A stretch of DNA of 64,000 bases. Origin: Pseudomonas sp. F(2018). Lineage in GTDB: Bacteria > Pseudomonadota > Gammaproteobacteria > Pseudomonadales > Pseudomonadaceae. The DNA is taken from assembly GCF_005508865.1 (NCBI RefSeq), contig NZ_SCOM01000001.1, positions 1,302,001-1,366,000 of the forward strand, given 5' to 3'. Both the position numbers and the translations under genes were made by a program. Positions 8,932 through 18,237 of this stretch are shown piece after piece. Under the pieces are notes generated by a model. It was not told where the DNA came from and searched no databases. It saw only the letters and a program-made list of their open reading frames with translations. Every line of letters begins with the position of its first letter. The stretch's first letter is position 1.

Positions 8932-11900
8932 CTCTCTCCGACATCTGCATCCGCCGGCCGGTGTTCGCCACCGTGCTGTCGCTGATCATCGTGCTGCTCG
9001 GCCTGCTGGCCTACCAGCGCCTGGCGGTGCGCGAGTACCCGAACATCGACGTGCCGATCGTCACGGTCAACGTCATCTATCCCGGCGCCAGCCCGGAGAT
9101 CATGGAGTCCCAGGTCGCCCAGCCGATCGAGGACGTGCTGTCCGGCATCGAGGGTCTGGACTTCGTCAGCTCCATCAGCCGTTCGGAAAATACCCAGATC
9201 ACCGCGCAATTCCGCCTCGGCAGCAATTCCGACGAGGCCGCCAACGACGTGCGCGATCGCCTGGGCCGGGTGCGCAGCCTGTTGCCGGACGAGATCGACG
9301 AGCCGATGGTGCAGAAGGTCGAGGCCGACGCCCAGCCGGTGGTGTGGCTGGCCTTCTATAGCGAACGCTTCTCCGCCATGGAGATCACCGACGTGCTCGA
9401 GCGCGTGGTGCAGGATCGCCTGCAGACCATCCCCGGCGTGTCCGAGGTGCAGATCCGCGGTGCGCGCAGCTATGCCATGCGCATCTGGCTCGATCCGGAG
9501 AAGCTGGCCGCCCATGATCTCACCGTGCAGGACGTGGAGGACGCCCTTCGCCGGCAGAACGTGGAGATCCCGGCTGGGCGCATCGAGTCGGTGCAGCGCG
9601 AGTTCAGCGTGCTGTCGGAGACCGACCTGAAGACCCCGGACGAATTCAACCGGCTGATCCTCGACGACTCGCGCGGCTATCTGCTGCGCCTGTCCGACGT
9701 CGGCCATGCCGAGATCGGCGCCGCCGACGAGCGCACCGTGGTACGCTTCAAGGGCCGCCCGGCGGTGGCGGTGGGCATGGTCAAGCAGGCCACGGCCAAC
9801 CCGCTGGAGATATCCGACGGCCTCAATCAGGCGCTGCCGGAGCTGCGCGAGCTGCTCCCCGAAGGCATGGAAATGGCGGTGGCCAACGACAACTCGCTGT
9901 TCATCCGCGAGTCGATCAAGAACGTCTACGCCACCATCTGGGAAGCGGTGGTGCTGGTGGTGCTGATCATCTTCCTGTTCCTGCGCTCGCTGCGCGCCAC
10001 CCTGATTCCGCTGGTGACCATCCCGGTGTCGCTGATCGGCGCCTGCGCGCTGATGGCGCTGATGGGCTTCACGGTCAACACCCTGACCCTGCTGGCCATG
10101 GTCCTGGCCATCGGCCTGGTGGTGGACGATGCCATCGTGGTGCTGGAGAACATCCACCGGCACATCGAGCAGGGCATGAGCCCCATGCGGGCGGCCTTTG
10201 TCGGCAGCCGCGAGATCGCCTTCGCGGTGATCGCCATGACCCTGACCCTGGCCGCGGTGTACGCGCCGATCGGCTTCATGCAGGGCACCTCGGGCAAGCT
10301 GTTCACCGAGTTCGCCTGGACCCTGGCCGGCGCCGTGCTGGTGTCCGGCTTCGTCGCTCTGACCCTGTCGCCGATGATGTGCGGCCACCTGCTCAAGGCC
10401 CATGTGCCACAGCAGAAGCACAGCCGCTTGTACAACCTGATCGAGGGCTTCCTCAACGGCCTGACCTACAACTATCGCCACCTGCTGGAGCGGGTGCTGC
10501 GCGCCTGGTGGCTGGTGGTGGCGCTGCTGCTGGGCATCCTGATTCTCTGCGCCTGGCTGTTCGGCAGCCTGCGCAGCGAACTGGCGCCGACCGAGGACAC
10601 CGGCACCATAGTCGGTTCGATCAACGGTCCGGATGGCGCCACCGTCGGCTACACCAGCCGCTACGCCAAGCAGCTGGAGGCGGCCTATGCCTCGATCCCG
10701 GAGGCCAACCGCTACATGGTCATCGTTGGCTTCCCCACCGTGGCCCAGGGCCTGTCGTTCATGAAGCTGGAGGACTGGGACAAGCGCGAGCGCAGCCAAT
10801 TCGAGATCCGCGACGAGCTGCTGCCCAAGCTGCAGGACATTCCCGGCGTACGCGCCTTCCCGATCAACCGCCCGCCGCTGGGGCAGAGCGCGCGCAACCA
10901 GCCGGTGAACTTCGTCATTCGCTCCTCGCTGGAATACGCCGAACTGCAACAGTACGTCGACGAGCTGCTGGCCGAGGTGCGCGGCTATCCGGGGCTGGAG
11001 AGCCTGGACACCGACCTCAAGCTCAACACGCCGCAGCTCAAGGTCACGGTCAACCGTGAGCAGGCGGTGGCGGTGGGCACCGACGTGGCCACCATCGGCC
11101 GCAGCATGGAGAGCCTGTTCGGCAGCCGCCAGGTGACCCGCTTCAAGCAGAACGGCGAGCAGTACGACGTGCTGGTGCAGCTGCAGGATGTCGACCGCAG
11201 CAACCCCGACGATCTCAATCGGGTCTACGTACGCGGGCGGGGCGACAACATGGTGCAGCTCTCCAACCTGATCGAGGTGCGCGAGACGGTGGCGCCGCGC
11301 GAGCTCAACCACTTCAACCAACTGCGCGCCGTCACGGTCACTGCCAACGTCGGTTCTGGCTACACCCTGGGCGAGGCGCTGGACCACCTGGAGGAGAAGG
11401 CGCGGGGCATCTTCCCGCCCGACACCCAGTTCGACTACACCGGCACCTCGCGCGACTTCAAGGACTCCAGCAGTGGCGTGGCGCTGATCTTCGTGCTGGC
11501 CCTGGTGTTCATCTTCCTGGTGCTGGCGGCGCAGTTCGAGAGCTTCTTCGACCCGCTGATCATCCTGCTCAGCGTGCCGCTGTCGATGGCCGGTGCGCTG
11601 CTGGCGCTCAAGCTGTTTGGCGGCACCCTGAACATCTACTCGCAGGTGGGCCTGGTGACGCTGATCGGGCTGATCACCAAGCACGGCATCCTCATCGTCG
11701 AGTTCGCCAACCACCTGCTGCGCGAGGGCCGCGAACTGGGCGAGGCGGTGCTGGAGGCCGCGGTGCAGCGCCTGCGGCCGATCCTGATGACCACCGGCGC
11801 CATGGTCCTCGGCTCGCTGCCGCTGGCCATCGCCACGGGGGCCGGCGCCGAAAGCCGCCAGCAGATCGGCATGGTCATAGTCGGCGGCCTACTGGTGGGC

Positions 11901-11996
11901 ACCTTCTTCACCCTGTTCGTGGTGCCGACGCTGTACAGCCTGCTGCGCCGCTGGCGGCCGATCCAGGCCGAGGAGGGCGCGGTCGGCGCCGCCTGA
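8928..11996 (+). CDS. RND (HAE1-type) efflux pump, inner-membrane subunit
   Basis: The 1,022-residue protein has the tandem RND layout: TM1 near residue 12, a large periplasmic loop, TM2-6 (about 330-490), TM7, a second loop and TM8-12. The proton-relay Asp pair is in GLVVDDAIVVLENI (about residue 400), and a second conserved block, KHGILIVEFANHLL, lies near residue 920. This is the drug-type HAE1 family rather than the heavy-metal CusA family. It works as a trimer with the adaptor encoded just upstream. Substrates are unknown. Nothing in the 110 nt before the adaptor identifies a regulator. Confidence 0.93.
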   Translation: MTLSDICIRRPVFATVLSLIIVLLGLLAYQRLAVREYPNIDVPIVTVNVIYPGASPEIMESQVAQPIEDVLSGIEGLDFVSSISRSENTQITAQFRLGSNSDEAANDVRDRLGRVRSLLPDEIDEPMVQKVEADAQPVVWLAFYSERFSAMEITDVLERVVQDRLQTIPGVSEVQIRGARSYAMRIWLDPEKLAAHDLTVQDVEDALRRQNVEIPAGRIESVQREFSVLSETDLKTPDEFNRLILDDSRGYLLRLSDVGHAEIGAADERTVVRFKGRPAVAVGMVKQATANPLEISDGLNQALPELRELLPEGMEMAVANDNSLFIRESIKNVYATIWEAVVLVVLIIFLFLRSLRATLIPLVTIPVSLIGACALMALMGFTVNTLTLLAMVLAIGLVVDDAIVVLENIHRHIEQGMSPMRAAFVGSREIAFAVIAMTLTLAAVYAPIGFMQGTSGKLFTEFAWTLAGAVLVSGFVALTLSPMMCGHLLKAHVPQQKHSRLYNLIEGFLNGLTYNYRHLLERVLRAWWLVVALLLGILILCAWLFGSLRSELAPTEDTGTIVGSINGPDGATVGYTSRYAKQLEAAYASIPEANRYMVIVGFPTVAQGLSFMKLEDWDKRERSQFEIRDELLPKLQDIPGVRAFPINRPPLGQSARNQPVNFVIRSSLEYAELQQYVDELLAEVRGYPGLESLDTDLKLNTPQLKVTVNREQAVAVGTDVATIGRSMESLFGSRQVTRFKQNGEQYDVLVQLQDVDRSNPDDLNRVYVRGRGDNMVQLSNLIEVRETVAPRELNHFNQLRAVTVTANVGSGYTLGEALDHLEEKARGIFPPDTQFDYTGTSRDFKDSSSGVALIFVLALVFIFLVLAAQFESFFDPLIILLSVPLSMAGALLALKLFGGTLNIYSQVGLVTLIGLITKHGILIVEFANHLLREGRELGEAVLEAAVQRLRPILMTTGAMVLGSLPLAIATGAGAESRQQIGMVIVGGLLVGTFFTLFVVPTLYSLLRRWRPIQAEEGAVGAA

Positions 11997-12079
11997 GTAC
12001 CGCCGGTCACGCCGGTTTGCGCCCTGCTCGGGTGCAGCTATGCCTAGAAGTAGGCATCGCCCGCAGGGAGGCACCGACC

Positions 12080-13003
12080 ATGACGCCGCGCTCGCTTCGT
12101 CCATTTCTCGCCGCTGGGCTGTTCGCCCTGCACGGCTGCACCCTCGACCGCTCTGCCATCGCCGGCATGCCCGGCGCGGTGCTCAGCGCCGAGCCCAGCC
12201 TGGCCTGCCCCGGTGACACCGTGGTGATCGCCTGGGACACCCGACGGCCACACCATCCGGGCTTCTGTCGCTTCGCCAACGGCAATACGCCGGCGCTGCA
12301 GAGCTGCACTGTGAGCTCCGAGTGCGGTGGAGGCGGGGCGATCTGCCTGGACGGCTTCTGCAACGACTGCCGGGCCATCGCCGACGAGCGCCGCCGGCTC
12401 ACCGAGTGCGCGGCGCCGAGCAACCAGGGCTGCCAGCCCAGCCTGAGCGCGCGCATCCAGGTCACGCCCGAGCCCGACCCACCGCTGGCGGACGCCACCG
12501 GCATCTTCCAGCACGAGGGCGAGCGCAGCTTCGTGATCCAGCAGACCAGCACCATCGCCTTCCGCAGCGAAGTGATAGACACCGACGGCGAGCGGGCCGG
12601 GGTGGCCGGCTCCATCGGCCGCATCGACCTGGACCGCCAGGTGACGGTGGTCAACCCCGACCTGAGCCGTACCCTGGCCAATGCCTATGAGTGCCAGGGC
12701 CGGCCCAGCTGGCCGGGCATGCGCCTGGAGGAGTTGTTCGCCGGCGCCTCTCCGACCCTGCGCCTGCTGGATATCCGCAACCCCAACCGCTTCACCGTGG
12801 TCGGCAACGTCAACGGCAGTCCGCTGCGCCTGGGGCCCGGGGAGAACATCAGCCTCAGTCTGCCGCTAAGCGGGCCGGTGCAGGGGCAGCCCGATCCGGA
12901 CTTCCTGCGCACTCTGCCGCCAGTGATCTGCACCGCCACCCACAGCAGTGGCAGTTACCCCAGCGCGCCGTTGCAGCTGACGGTGGGCTGCGTGGCCGAC
13001 TAG
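12080..13003 (+). CDS. Cys-rich putative lipoprotein of unknown function
   Basis: The 307-residue protein begins with a short signal peptide and lipobox LHGC (Cys at residue 20), so it is probably lipidated and exported. The mature part has about a dozen further cysteines, clustered around residues 75-100 (SCTVSSECGGGGAICLDG followed by CNDC), which suggests disulfide-stabilised modules. I do not recognise the family. AGGGAGG lies 9 nt before the ATG at 12080. Its stop overlaps the copS stop on the other strand by 4 nt (convergent). Whether it belongs with the RND pump upstream (83 nt gap) or with copper functions is unclear. Confidence 0.7.
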   Translation: MTPRSLRPFLAAGLFALHGCTLDRSAIAGMPGAVLSAEPSLACPGDTVVIAWDTRRPHHPGFCRFANGNTPALQSCTVSSECGGGGAICLDGFCNDCRAIADERRRLTECAAPSNQGCQPSLSARIQVTPEPDPPLADATGIFQHEGERSFVIQQTSTIAFRSEVIDTDGERAGVAGSIGRIDLDRQVTVVNPDLSRTLANAYECQGRPSWPGMRLEELFAGASPTLRLLDIRNPNRFTVVGNVNGSPLRLGPGENISLSLPLSGPVQGQPDPDFLRTLPPVICTATHSSGSYPSAPLQLTVGCVAD

Positions 13004-14322
13004 CGCGGCAGCTCGATGATGAAGCGCGTCCAGCCGCTCGCTGACTCGCAGTGCAGTTTGCCGCCATGGGCCTGGACGATGGAACGGGCGATGGCCAGGC
13101 CCAGGCCGGCGTGCTCGGCGCCACCCTCGCGGCGGGCCGGGTCGGCGCGGTAGAAGCGGTCGAACAGGCGCTCGCGCAGATCAAAGGGGATTTCCGCGCC
13201 CTGGTTGGCCACCTCGGTTCGCGTCGGCGTCGCGCTCAGGCGCAGCTCGCCGCCGGCCGGGGTGAAGCGCAGGGCGTTGTCGATCAGGTTGGACAGGGCC
13301 TGGCGCAGCAGCAGGCGGTCGGCCGTGAGACTGCCGGTCGCCTCGATCTGGATACTTACGCCGGCCTCCTCGGCCAGCGGCGCGAAGTAGTCGGCCAGCG
13401 CCGCCAGCTCGCTTTCCAGCTGCAGCGGCTCAAGCCGGGTCTGCAGCAGGCCGTTATCGGCCTTGGCCAGCAGGAGCATGTCGCCGACCATCTGCGCCAG
13501 GTGCTGCAATTCCTCCAGGTTGGAGTGCAGGGCCTCGCGGTACTCCTCCAGCTCGCGCGGCTGGCCGAGGATGACCTGGGTCTGGGTTAGCAGGTTGGAC
13601 AACGGCGTGCGCAGCTCGTGGGCGATGTCGGCGGAGAAGGCCGAGAGCCGCGCGAAGGCGTCTTCCAGGCGCGCCAGCATGGCGTTGAAGGCCTCGCCCA
13701 GCTCGCTCAGTTCGCTGGGAATGCCCTCCAGTGGCAGGCGAGCGGTCAGCGACTGCGCCGAGACCTGGCGCGCCACATCGGTCATCTGCCGCAGCGGGCG
13801 CAGACCGCGGCGGGCGACCCAGGCGCCGAGCAGGGCGGTGGCCAGGGCCGAGAGGCCGACGCAAAACCAGATCAGGCGCTGCATCCGGGCCAGGAAGTGC
13901 TGGTGGTGGGTGATGTCCAGCAGCAGGCTGAGGCGCAGACCGCCCTCCAGCCGCTCCTCGATCACGCGAAAATCGGTGCCCTGGTGCTGCCAGCGGCCGA
14001 TCTGTGCGTCGCCTTGCGGCAGATGGGCGAGCAGTGGCTGGCTGGTGAACCACTGCTGGCCGTCCGCGCCCTGGATGCGCAGGGCCAGCTCGGGGTGACG
14101 CTGCAGCTCCTGCTCCAGCTGTGGTCGGCGCGCGGCCAGGCTCTCGCTATCGGTCACACCCTGCAGCAGCTCGGCGAACACCGCCAGCTTGCCCTGCAGC
14201 TGCTGCTGATCCAGCTCGACGAAGTGCGCCTCGCTGGCGCGGGTGAACAAGGCGCCGGCGACCAGCGCCACGGCGGCGGCGCAGGCGGCGAACAGCAGGG
14301 CTAAGCGGTTGGCGAGGGACAT
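13000..14322 (-). CDS. copS: copper/heavy-metal sensor histidine kinase CopS
   Basis: The 440-residue kinase has TM1 (about 5-28), a periplasmic sensing domain (about 29-160), TM2 (about 165-186), HAMP, the H-box with AHELRTPLSN, the N-box LSNLIDNALRFTPAGG and the G-box GLGLAIARSIVQAHGG. It belongs to the CusS/CopS/IrlS heavy-metal group. It is expected to sense periplasmic Cu and act through CopR, encoded just upstream with a TGATG overlap at 14320-14324. The ATG at 14322 is preferred over upstream starts because it coincides with the copR stop and gives a normal N-terminal membrane anchor. Confidence 0.9.
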   Translation of the reverse strand: MSLANRLALLFAACAAAVALVAGALFTRASEAHFVELDQQQLQGKLAVFAELLQGVTDSESLAARRPQLEQELQRHPELALRIQGADGQQWFTSQPLLAHLPQGDAQIGRWQHQGTDFRVIEERLEGGLRLSLLLDITHHQHFLARMQRLIWFCVGLSALATALLGAWVARRGLRPLRQMTDVARQVSAQSLTARLPLEGIPSELSELGEAFNAMLARLEDAFARLSAFSADIAHELRTPLSNLLTQTQVILGQPRELEEYREALHSNLEELQHLAQMVGDMLLLAKADNGLLQTRLEPLQLESELAALADYFAPLAEEAGVSIQIEATGSLTADRLLLRQALSNLIDNALRFTPAGGELRLSATPTRTEVANQGAEIPFDLRERLFDRFYRADPARREGGAEHAGLGLAIARSIVQAHGGKLHCESASGWTRFIIELPR

Positions 14323-14999
14323 CAGGTGCGTGCCTCCAGCACATAGCCCATGCCGCGCACCGTATGGATCAGCGGCGCGGAGAAGCCCTCGTCGACCTTG
14401 GCGCGCAGGCGGCGGATGGCCACCTCGATGACGTTGGTGTCGCTGTCGAAATTCATGTCCCACACCTGCGAGGCGATCAGCGACTTGGGCAGCACCTCGC
14501 CCTGGCGGCGTAGCAGCAGTTCCAGCAGAGCGAACTCCTTGGCGGTCAGCTCGATGCGTTTGCCGGCGCGCTCCGCGCGGCGGCGCAGCAGGTCGAGGGA
14601 CAGGTCGGCCAGCTGCAGCTGATGTTCCTGCGGCGCGCCGTTGCCGCGCCGCAGCAGGCTGCGGACCCGCGCCAGCAGTTCGGTGAAGGCGAAGGGCTTG
14701 ACCAGGTAGTCGTCGGCGCCGGCTTCCAGGCCGCGCACCCGGTCTTCCACGGCGTCCCGGGCGGTCAGAAATAGCACCGGCACGCCGAGGCCTGCCGCAC
14801 GCACGCCGGCCAGGATCTGCCAGCCGTCGCGACCGGGCAGCATCACGTCGAGGATCAGCAGGTCGAAGTCGCCGGAGAGCGCCAGGTGCTCGCCGCTCAG
14901 GCCATCCTGGGCCAGTTCCACGGTGAAGCCGGCCTCGGCCAGGCCCTGGCGCAGGTATTGGCCGGTCTTGGGTTCGTCTTCGACAATCAGCAGTTTCAT
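14322..14999 (-). CDS. copR: copper-responsive response regulator CopR
   Basis: The 225-residue OmpR-family regulator starts [16 protein letters not shown]. The phospho-acceptor Asp is in [14 protein letters not shown] (about residue 51), with the switch Thr in LFLTARDA and Lys in YLVKPFAF. The C-terminal winged helix ends in [13 protein letters not shown]. It is predicted to bind the cop box at 15076-15090 and activate the divergent cupredoxin-copA-copB operon and probably its own operon. A longer frame reaches 15029, but the MKLLIVEDE start is the family norm. Confidence 0.92.
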   Translation of the reverse strand: MKLLIVEDEPKTGQYLRQGLAEAGFTVELAQDGLSGEHLALSGDFDLLILDVMLPGRDGWQILAGVRAAGLGVPVLFLTARDAVEDRVRGLEAGADDYLVKPFAFTELLARVRSLLRRGNGAPQEHQLQLADLSLDLLRRRAERAGKRIELTAKEFALLELLLRRQGEVLPKSLIASQVWDMNFDSDTNVIEVAIRRLRAKVDEGFSAPLIHTVRGMGYVLEART

Positions 15000-15075
15000 G
15001 TGGGGCTCACAGCTGGGGACTCGCGGCATCGACAGTCGGCTTTATACGTCAGGACAGGGGTGGGCGTGGCCAAGC

Positions 15076-15090
15076 TGACAAAGATGTAAT
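15076..15090 (+). promoter_or_regulatory. cop box (CopR operator)
   Basis: TGACAAAGATGTAAT matches the TGACA-N4-TGTNAT pattern I recall for Pseudomonas CopR sites. It lies between the divergent copR (start 14999) and the cupredoxin gene (start 15158), where a shared activator site is expected. It is the only good match I found in this gap. Confidence 0.75.
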
Positions 15091-15157
15091 CTTCGCGTCA
15101 GCTTAGCGCCAGCGGCGGCCCTCTAGAGTGGCGACACCACCACGAGGGAGTTTGACC

Positions 15158-15682
15158 ATGTCCGCACGCTTGTTCCTGCCGCTGCTCTGTGCCTTCAGCC
15201 TGCCGGCCCTGGCCGACGCAGGCCACTTCGCCTTCGGTCAGCCGGCCGACGCGGCCAAGGCCGGCCGCACCGTCGAGATCATCCTTGGCGACATGTATTA
15301 CGAACCAGCCTCGGTGCAGGTCAAGGCTGGCGAGACGGTGCGCTTCGTACTGAAGAACCAGGGCAGCCTGCTCCACGAGTTCAGCCTGGGCGATGCCGCC
15401 ATGCACGCCGAGCACCAGAAGCACATGCTGATGATGCAGCAGATGGGCATGATCGGTGAGAACGGCATCCAGGCCATGGATCACTCGAAGATGGGCCAGG
15501 ACATGGCCGGCATGGACCACGGCAAGATGGCCCATGACGACCCCAACACCGTGATGATCCCCGCCGGCAAGAGCGCCGAGCTGACCTGGACCTTCAAGCA
15601 GGCCACCGGTCTGGAGTTCGCCTGCAACCTGCCGGGTCACTACCAGGCTGGCATGGCTGGCAAGCTGGACGTGCAGCCGTGA
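15158..15682 (+). CDS. periplasmic cupredoxin-like copper-binding protein
   Basis: The 174-residue protein has a signal peptide ending ALADA (about residue 20) and a plastocyanin/azurin-like domain. Likely type-1 copper ligands are His in SLLHEFSLG, and Cys, His and Met in EFACNLPGHYQAGM. Between them is a Met/His-rich insert (MLMMQQMGM and repeated MDH) typical of periplasmic copper carriers. It is first in the operon after the cop box and overlaps copA by GTGA (15679-15682). GAGGGAG lies 7 nt before the ATG at 15158. It probably buffers Cu or delivers it to CopA. Confidence 0.88.
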   Translation: MSARLFLPLLCAFSLPALADAGHFAFGQPADAAKAGRTVEIILGDMYYEPASVQVKAGETVRFVLKNQGSLLHEFSLGDAAMHAEHQKHMLMMQQMGMIGENGIQAMDHSKMGQDMAGMDHGKMAHDDPNTVMIPAGKSAELTWTFKQATGLEFACNLPGHYQAGMAGKLDVQP

Positions 15683-17391
15683 GGCGCCTGCTGCTGTGCG
15701 CGCTGCTCGGTCTGAGCCTGGGCGCCCAGGCCGGGCGCTACGAGCTGGTGATCGACGAGGGCGAGGTGCGCTTCAGTGACGGCAGCCGCCCGGCGCTGAC
15801 CATCAACGGCCAGAGCCCGGCGCCGGAGCTGCGCTTCAAGGAAGGCGAGGAAGTCGAGATCGCCGTCACCAACAAACTGGATCGCATGACCGCGCTGCAC
15901 TGGCACGGGATCATCCTGCCCTATACCCAGGACGGCGTACCGGGCATCAGCTTCCCCGGCATCGCGCCGGGCAAGACCTTCACCTACCGCTTCACCCTCA
16001 ACCAGTCCGGCACCTACTGGTACCACGCCCATGCCGACTTCCAGGAGCAGGAGGGCCTGTACGGCCCGCTGATCATCGAGCCCAAGGGGCGCGAGCCGTA
16101 TCGCTACGACCGCGAGTACACGGTGCTGCTGTTCGACTGGCAGGACGAGAAGCCCGAGCGCACCCTGGCCAACCTGAAGAAGCAGGCCGACTACTACAAC
16201 GACCAGCAGCAGACGGTGGGCGACTTCTTCCGCGATGTGGCCCGCGACGGCCTGGGAGCCACGGTCAGGGACCGCTGGGACTGGGGCAACATGCGCATGG
16301 CCAAGACCGATATCGCCGATGTCGGCGGCTTCCGCTTCCTGGTCAACGGCCGTGACGCCGAGCAGAACTGGACCGCGCTGTTCAAGCCGGGGGAGCGGGT
16401 GCGCCTGCGCATCATCAACGGCTCGGGCATGAGCTATTTCGACCTGCGCATTCCCGGCGTGCCGCTGACCGTGGTGCAGGCCGACGGCAACGACGTGCAG
16501 CCGGTGGTGGTCGACCAGCTGCGCATGGCGGTGGCCGAGACCTACGACGTGATCGTCCAGCCCAAGGAAGACAAGGCCTACGCCCTGGTCGCCGAATCCA
16601 TGGACCGCCGTGGCCAGGCCCTGGCCACCCTGGCGCCGCGTGCAGGTATGCGCGCCGAGGCGCCGCCGCTGCGGGCGCCGCGCCTGCTGAGCATGGCCGA
16701 CATGGGCATGAGCCACGACATGGCAGGCATGGACCACGGCGCGATGGCGGGGATGGACCATTCGGCCATGAAGGGCATGGATCACTCGCAGATGGCGGGT
16801 ATGGATCATTCCTCGATGGCCGGTATGGATCATTCGGCCATGGCACCTGCCGGCAACCCGGACTATGCGGCCGGCAGTGGCATAGCCCCCGAGCCGGTGG
16901 ATGGCGGACGCGTGCTGGTCTACGGCGACCTCAAGGCCATGCGTCCGGCCTCCGGCTACCGCGCACCGGATCGCACCATCGAGATGAAGCTGACCGGCAA
17001 CATGGAGCGCTACTTCTGGTCGTTCGACGGCGTGAAGTACTCCGAGGCCGAGCCGATCCGCCTCAAGTACGGCGAGCGGGTGCGCTTCCGCTTCGTCAAC
17101 CAGACCATGATGAACCACCCCATGCACCTGCATGGCATGTGGATGCAGCTGGACAAGGGCAACGGCCGCTTCAACCCGCTCAAGCACGTGGTCAACGTCG
17201 CGCCCGGGCAGAGCCTGGAAGTGGATGTGCCGGTGGATGCAATGGGCGAGTGGGCCTTTCACTGCCACCTGATCTACCACATGGCCAGCGGCATGTTCCG
17301 CAAGATCGTGGTGGAGCAGGCAGATGGCAGCGCCCAGCCGTTCTACAACGAGCAGCCGGCTGCCAAGGAGAGCGAACATGCGCACCACTAA
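15679..17391 (+). CDS. copA: multicopper oxidase CopA (copper resistance)
   Basis: The 570-residue periplasmic oxidase has a GTG start and a short Sec-type signal (residues 1-18, ending GAQA) instead of the twin-arginine signal common in CopA/PcoA. Copper motifs are HWHG (about 74), YWYHAHAD (about 113), HPMHLHG (about 479) and HCHLIYHMASGMF (about 533). Residues about 339-391 form a Met/His repeat with at least five MDHxxM units. It is predicted to oxidise Cu(I) to Cu(II). The start is set by the GTGA overlap with the cupredoxin gene; the end overlaps copB by 14 nt. Confidence 0.93.
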   Translation: MRRLLLCALLGLSLGAQAGRYELVIDEGEVRFSDGSRPALTINGQSPAPELRFKEGEEVEIAVTNKLDRMTALHWHGIILPYTQDGVPGISFPGIAPGKTFTYRFTLNQSGTYWYHAHADFQEQEGLYGPLIIEPKGREPYRYDREYTVLLFDWQDEKPERTLANLKKQADYYNDQQQTVGDFFRDVARDGLGATVRDRWDWGNMRMAKTDIADVGGFRFLVNGRDAEQNWTALFKPGERVRLRIINGSGMSYFDLRIPGVPLTVVQADGNDVQPVVVDQLRMAVAETYDVIVQPKEDKAYALVAESMDRRGQALATLAPRAGMRAEAPPLRAPRLLSMADMGMSHDMAGMDHGAMAGMDHSAMKGMDHSQMAGMDHSSMAGMDHSAMAPAGNPDYAAGSGIAPEPVDGGRVLVYGDLKAMRPASGYRAPDRTIEMKLTGNMERYFWSFDGVKYSEAEPIRLKYGERVRFRFVNQTMMNHPMHLHGMWMQLDKGNGRFNPLKHVVNVAPGQSLEVDVPVDAMGEWAFHCHLIYHMASGMFRKIVVEQADGSAQPFYNEQPAAKESEHAHH

Positions 17392-18082
17392 CATCGTCCT
17401 CGGTCTGCTATTCGCCACTCCGGCGCTGGCCATGGAACAGCATATGGACGCCATGCCGGTGGCCAAGCTGGCCGTCGATCACCTGGAGCAACGCTTCGAC
17501 GGCGACGACCAGGCCCTGGCCTGGGAGCTGGAGGCCACCTACGGCAACGACCTGCACAAGGCGGTGCTGAAAAGTAGCGGTGAACGCGCCGACGGCGGGC
17601 CGACCGACTCCAGCGAGACCCAGCTGCTGTATCGGCGCATGGCCTCCGAGTTCTTCGACTGGCAGGCCGGTCTGCGCCACGACGACCAGCCGGGGCCGGC
17701 GCGCAGCTATGCGGTGCTCGGCCTCAAGGGCCTGGCGCCGCAGTGGATCGAGCTGGACGCCAACCTGTTTCTCAGCGAGCGCGGCGACGCCTCGCTGCGC
17801 GTCGAGGCCGAGTACGAGCTGTTGCTGACCCAGCGTTGGGCCTTGGAGCCCAAGCTGGAGTACGACCTGGCGCTGGACGATGACCGCGACCTGGGCATCG
17901 GCGCCGGCGGCAGCACCCTGGAGGCCGGGCTGCGCCTGCACTACCGGGTCAGTCCGCAGTTCTCGCCTTATGCCGGCTATGTCTGGGAGAAGACCTATGG
18001 CCGCTCGGGTGACTGGTTGCGCGCCGATGGCGAGCACGACGAGGAGGGCGCCTGGGTGCTGGGCCTGAAGTTCTGGCTGTGA
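17378..18082 (+). CDS. copB: outer-membrane copper resistance protein CopB
   Basis: The 234-residue protein has a signal peptide (ending PALA) and a beta-barrel-like body with alternating segments and a C-terminal LGLKFWL. It matches CopB/PcoB family members but lacks most of the long Met-rich N-terminal repeat seen in some (only MEQHMDAMP remains). AAGGAG stands 8 nt before the ATG at 17378, which lies inside the end of copA. The role is thought to be copper binding or passage at the outer membrane. It is last in the operon. Confidence 0.87.
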   Translation: MRTTNIVLGLLFATPALAMEQHMDAMPVAKLAVDHLEQRFDGDDQALAWELEATYGNDLHKAVLKSSGERADGGPTDSSETQLLYRRMASEFFDWQAGLRHDDQPGPARSYAVLGLKGLAPQWIELDANLFLSERGDASLRVEAEYELLLTQRWALEPKLEYDLALDDDRDLGIGAGGSTLEAGLRLHYRVSPQFSPYAGYVWEKTYGRSGDWLRADGEHDEEGAWVLGLKFWL

Positions 18083-18111
18083 GCCGACTCTCCACTAAGG
18101 GAGAGGGCCAA

Positions 18112-18170
18112 GTAGCCCGGATGCAATCCGGGAGCGGAGTTGCCTGCCTCCCGGATTGCATCCGGGCTAC
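18112..18170. repeat. REP-like perfect inverted repeat
   Basis: Two perfect 23-nt arms (18112-18134 and 18148-18170, each containing GCCCGGATGCAATCCGGG or its complement) are separated by 13 nt. This resembles repetitive extragenic palindromes of Pseudomonas. It lies in the copB-queF gap and could stabilise or end the copper operon transcript. I see no second copy in the window. Confidence 0.8.
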
Positions 18171-18237
18171 GGGGGACGAGAGGGCGGCGAGCATGGGGTA
18201 CAATGCCCGCCGTTTTTCCGCTTTCCAGGCCGCCCTT

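Noticed and set aside
8640..11714. Open frame of about 1,024 codons on the minus strand opposite the RND pump gene
   Set aside because: It is the antisense shadow of a GC-rich gene with strong third-position bias; the translation is His/Gln/Leu-rich with no domain, and the plus-strand frame is a clear RND transporter.
15640..17466. Open frame of about 608 codons opposite copA
   Set aside because: It is antisense to a well-supported multicopper oxidase and has low-complexity His/Val/Leu content without motifs.
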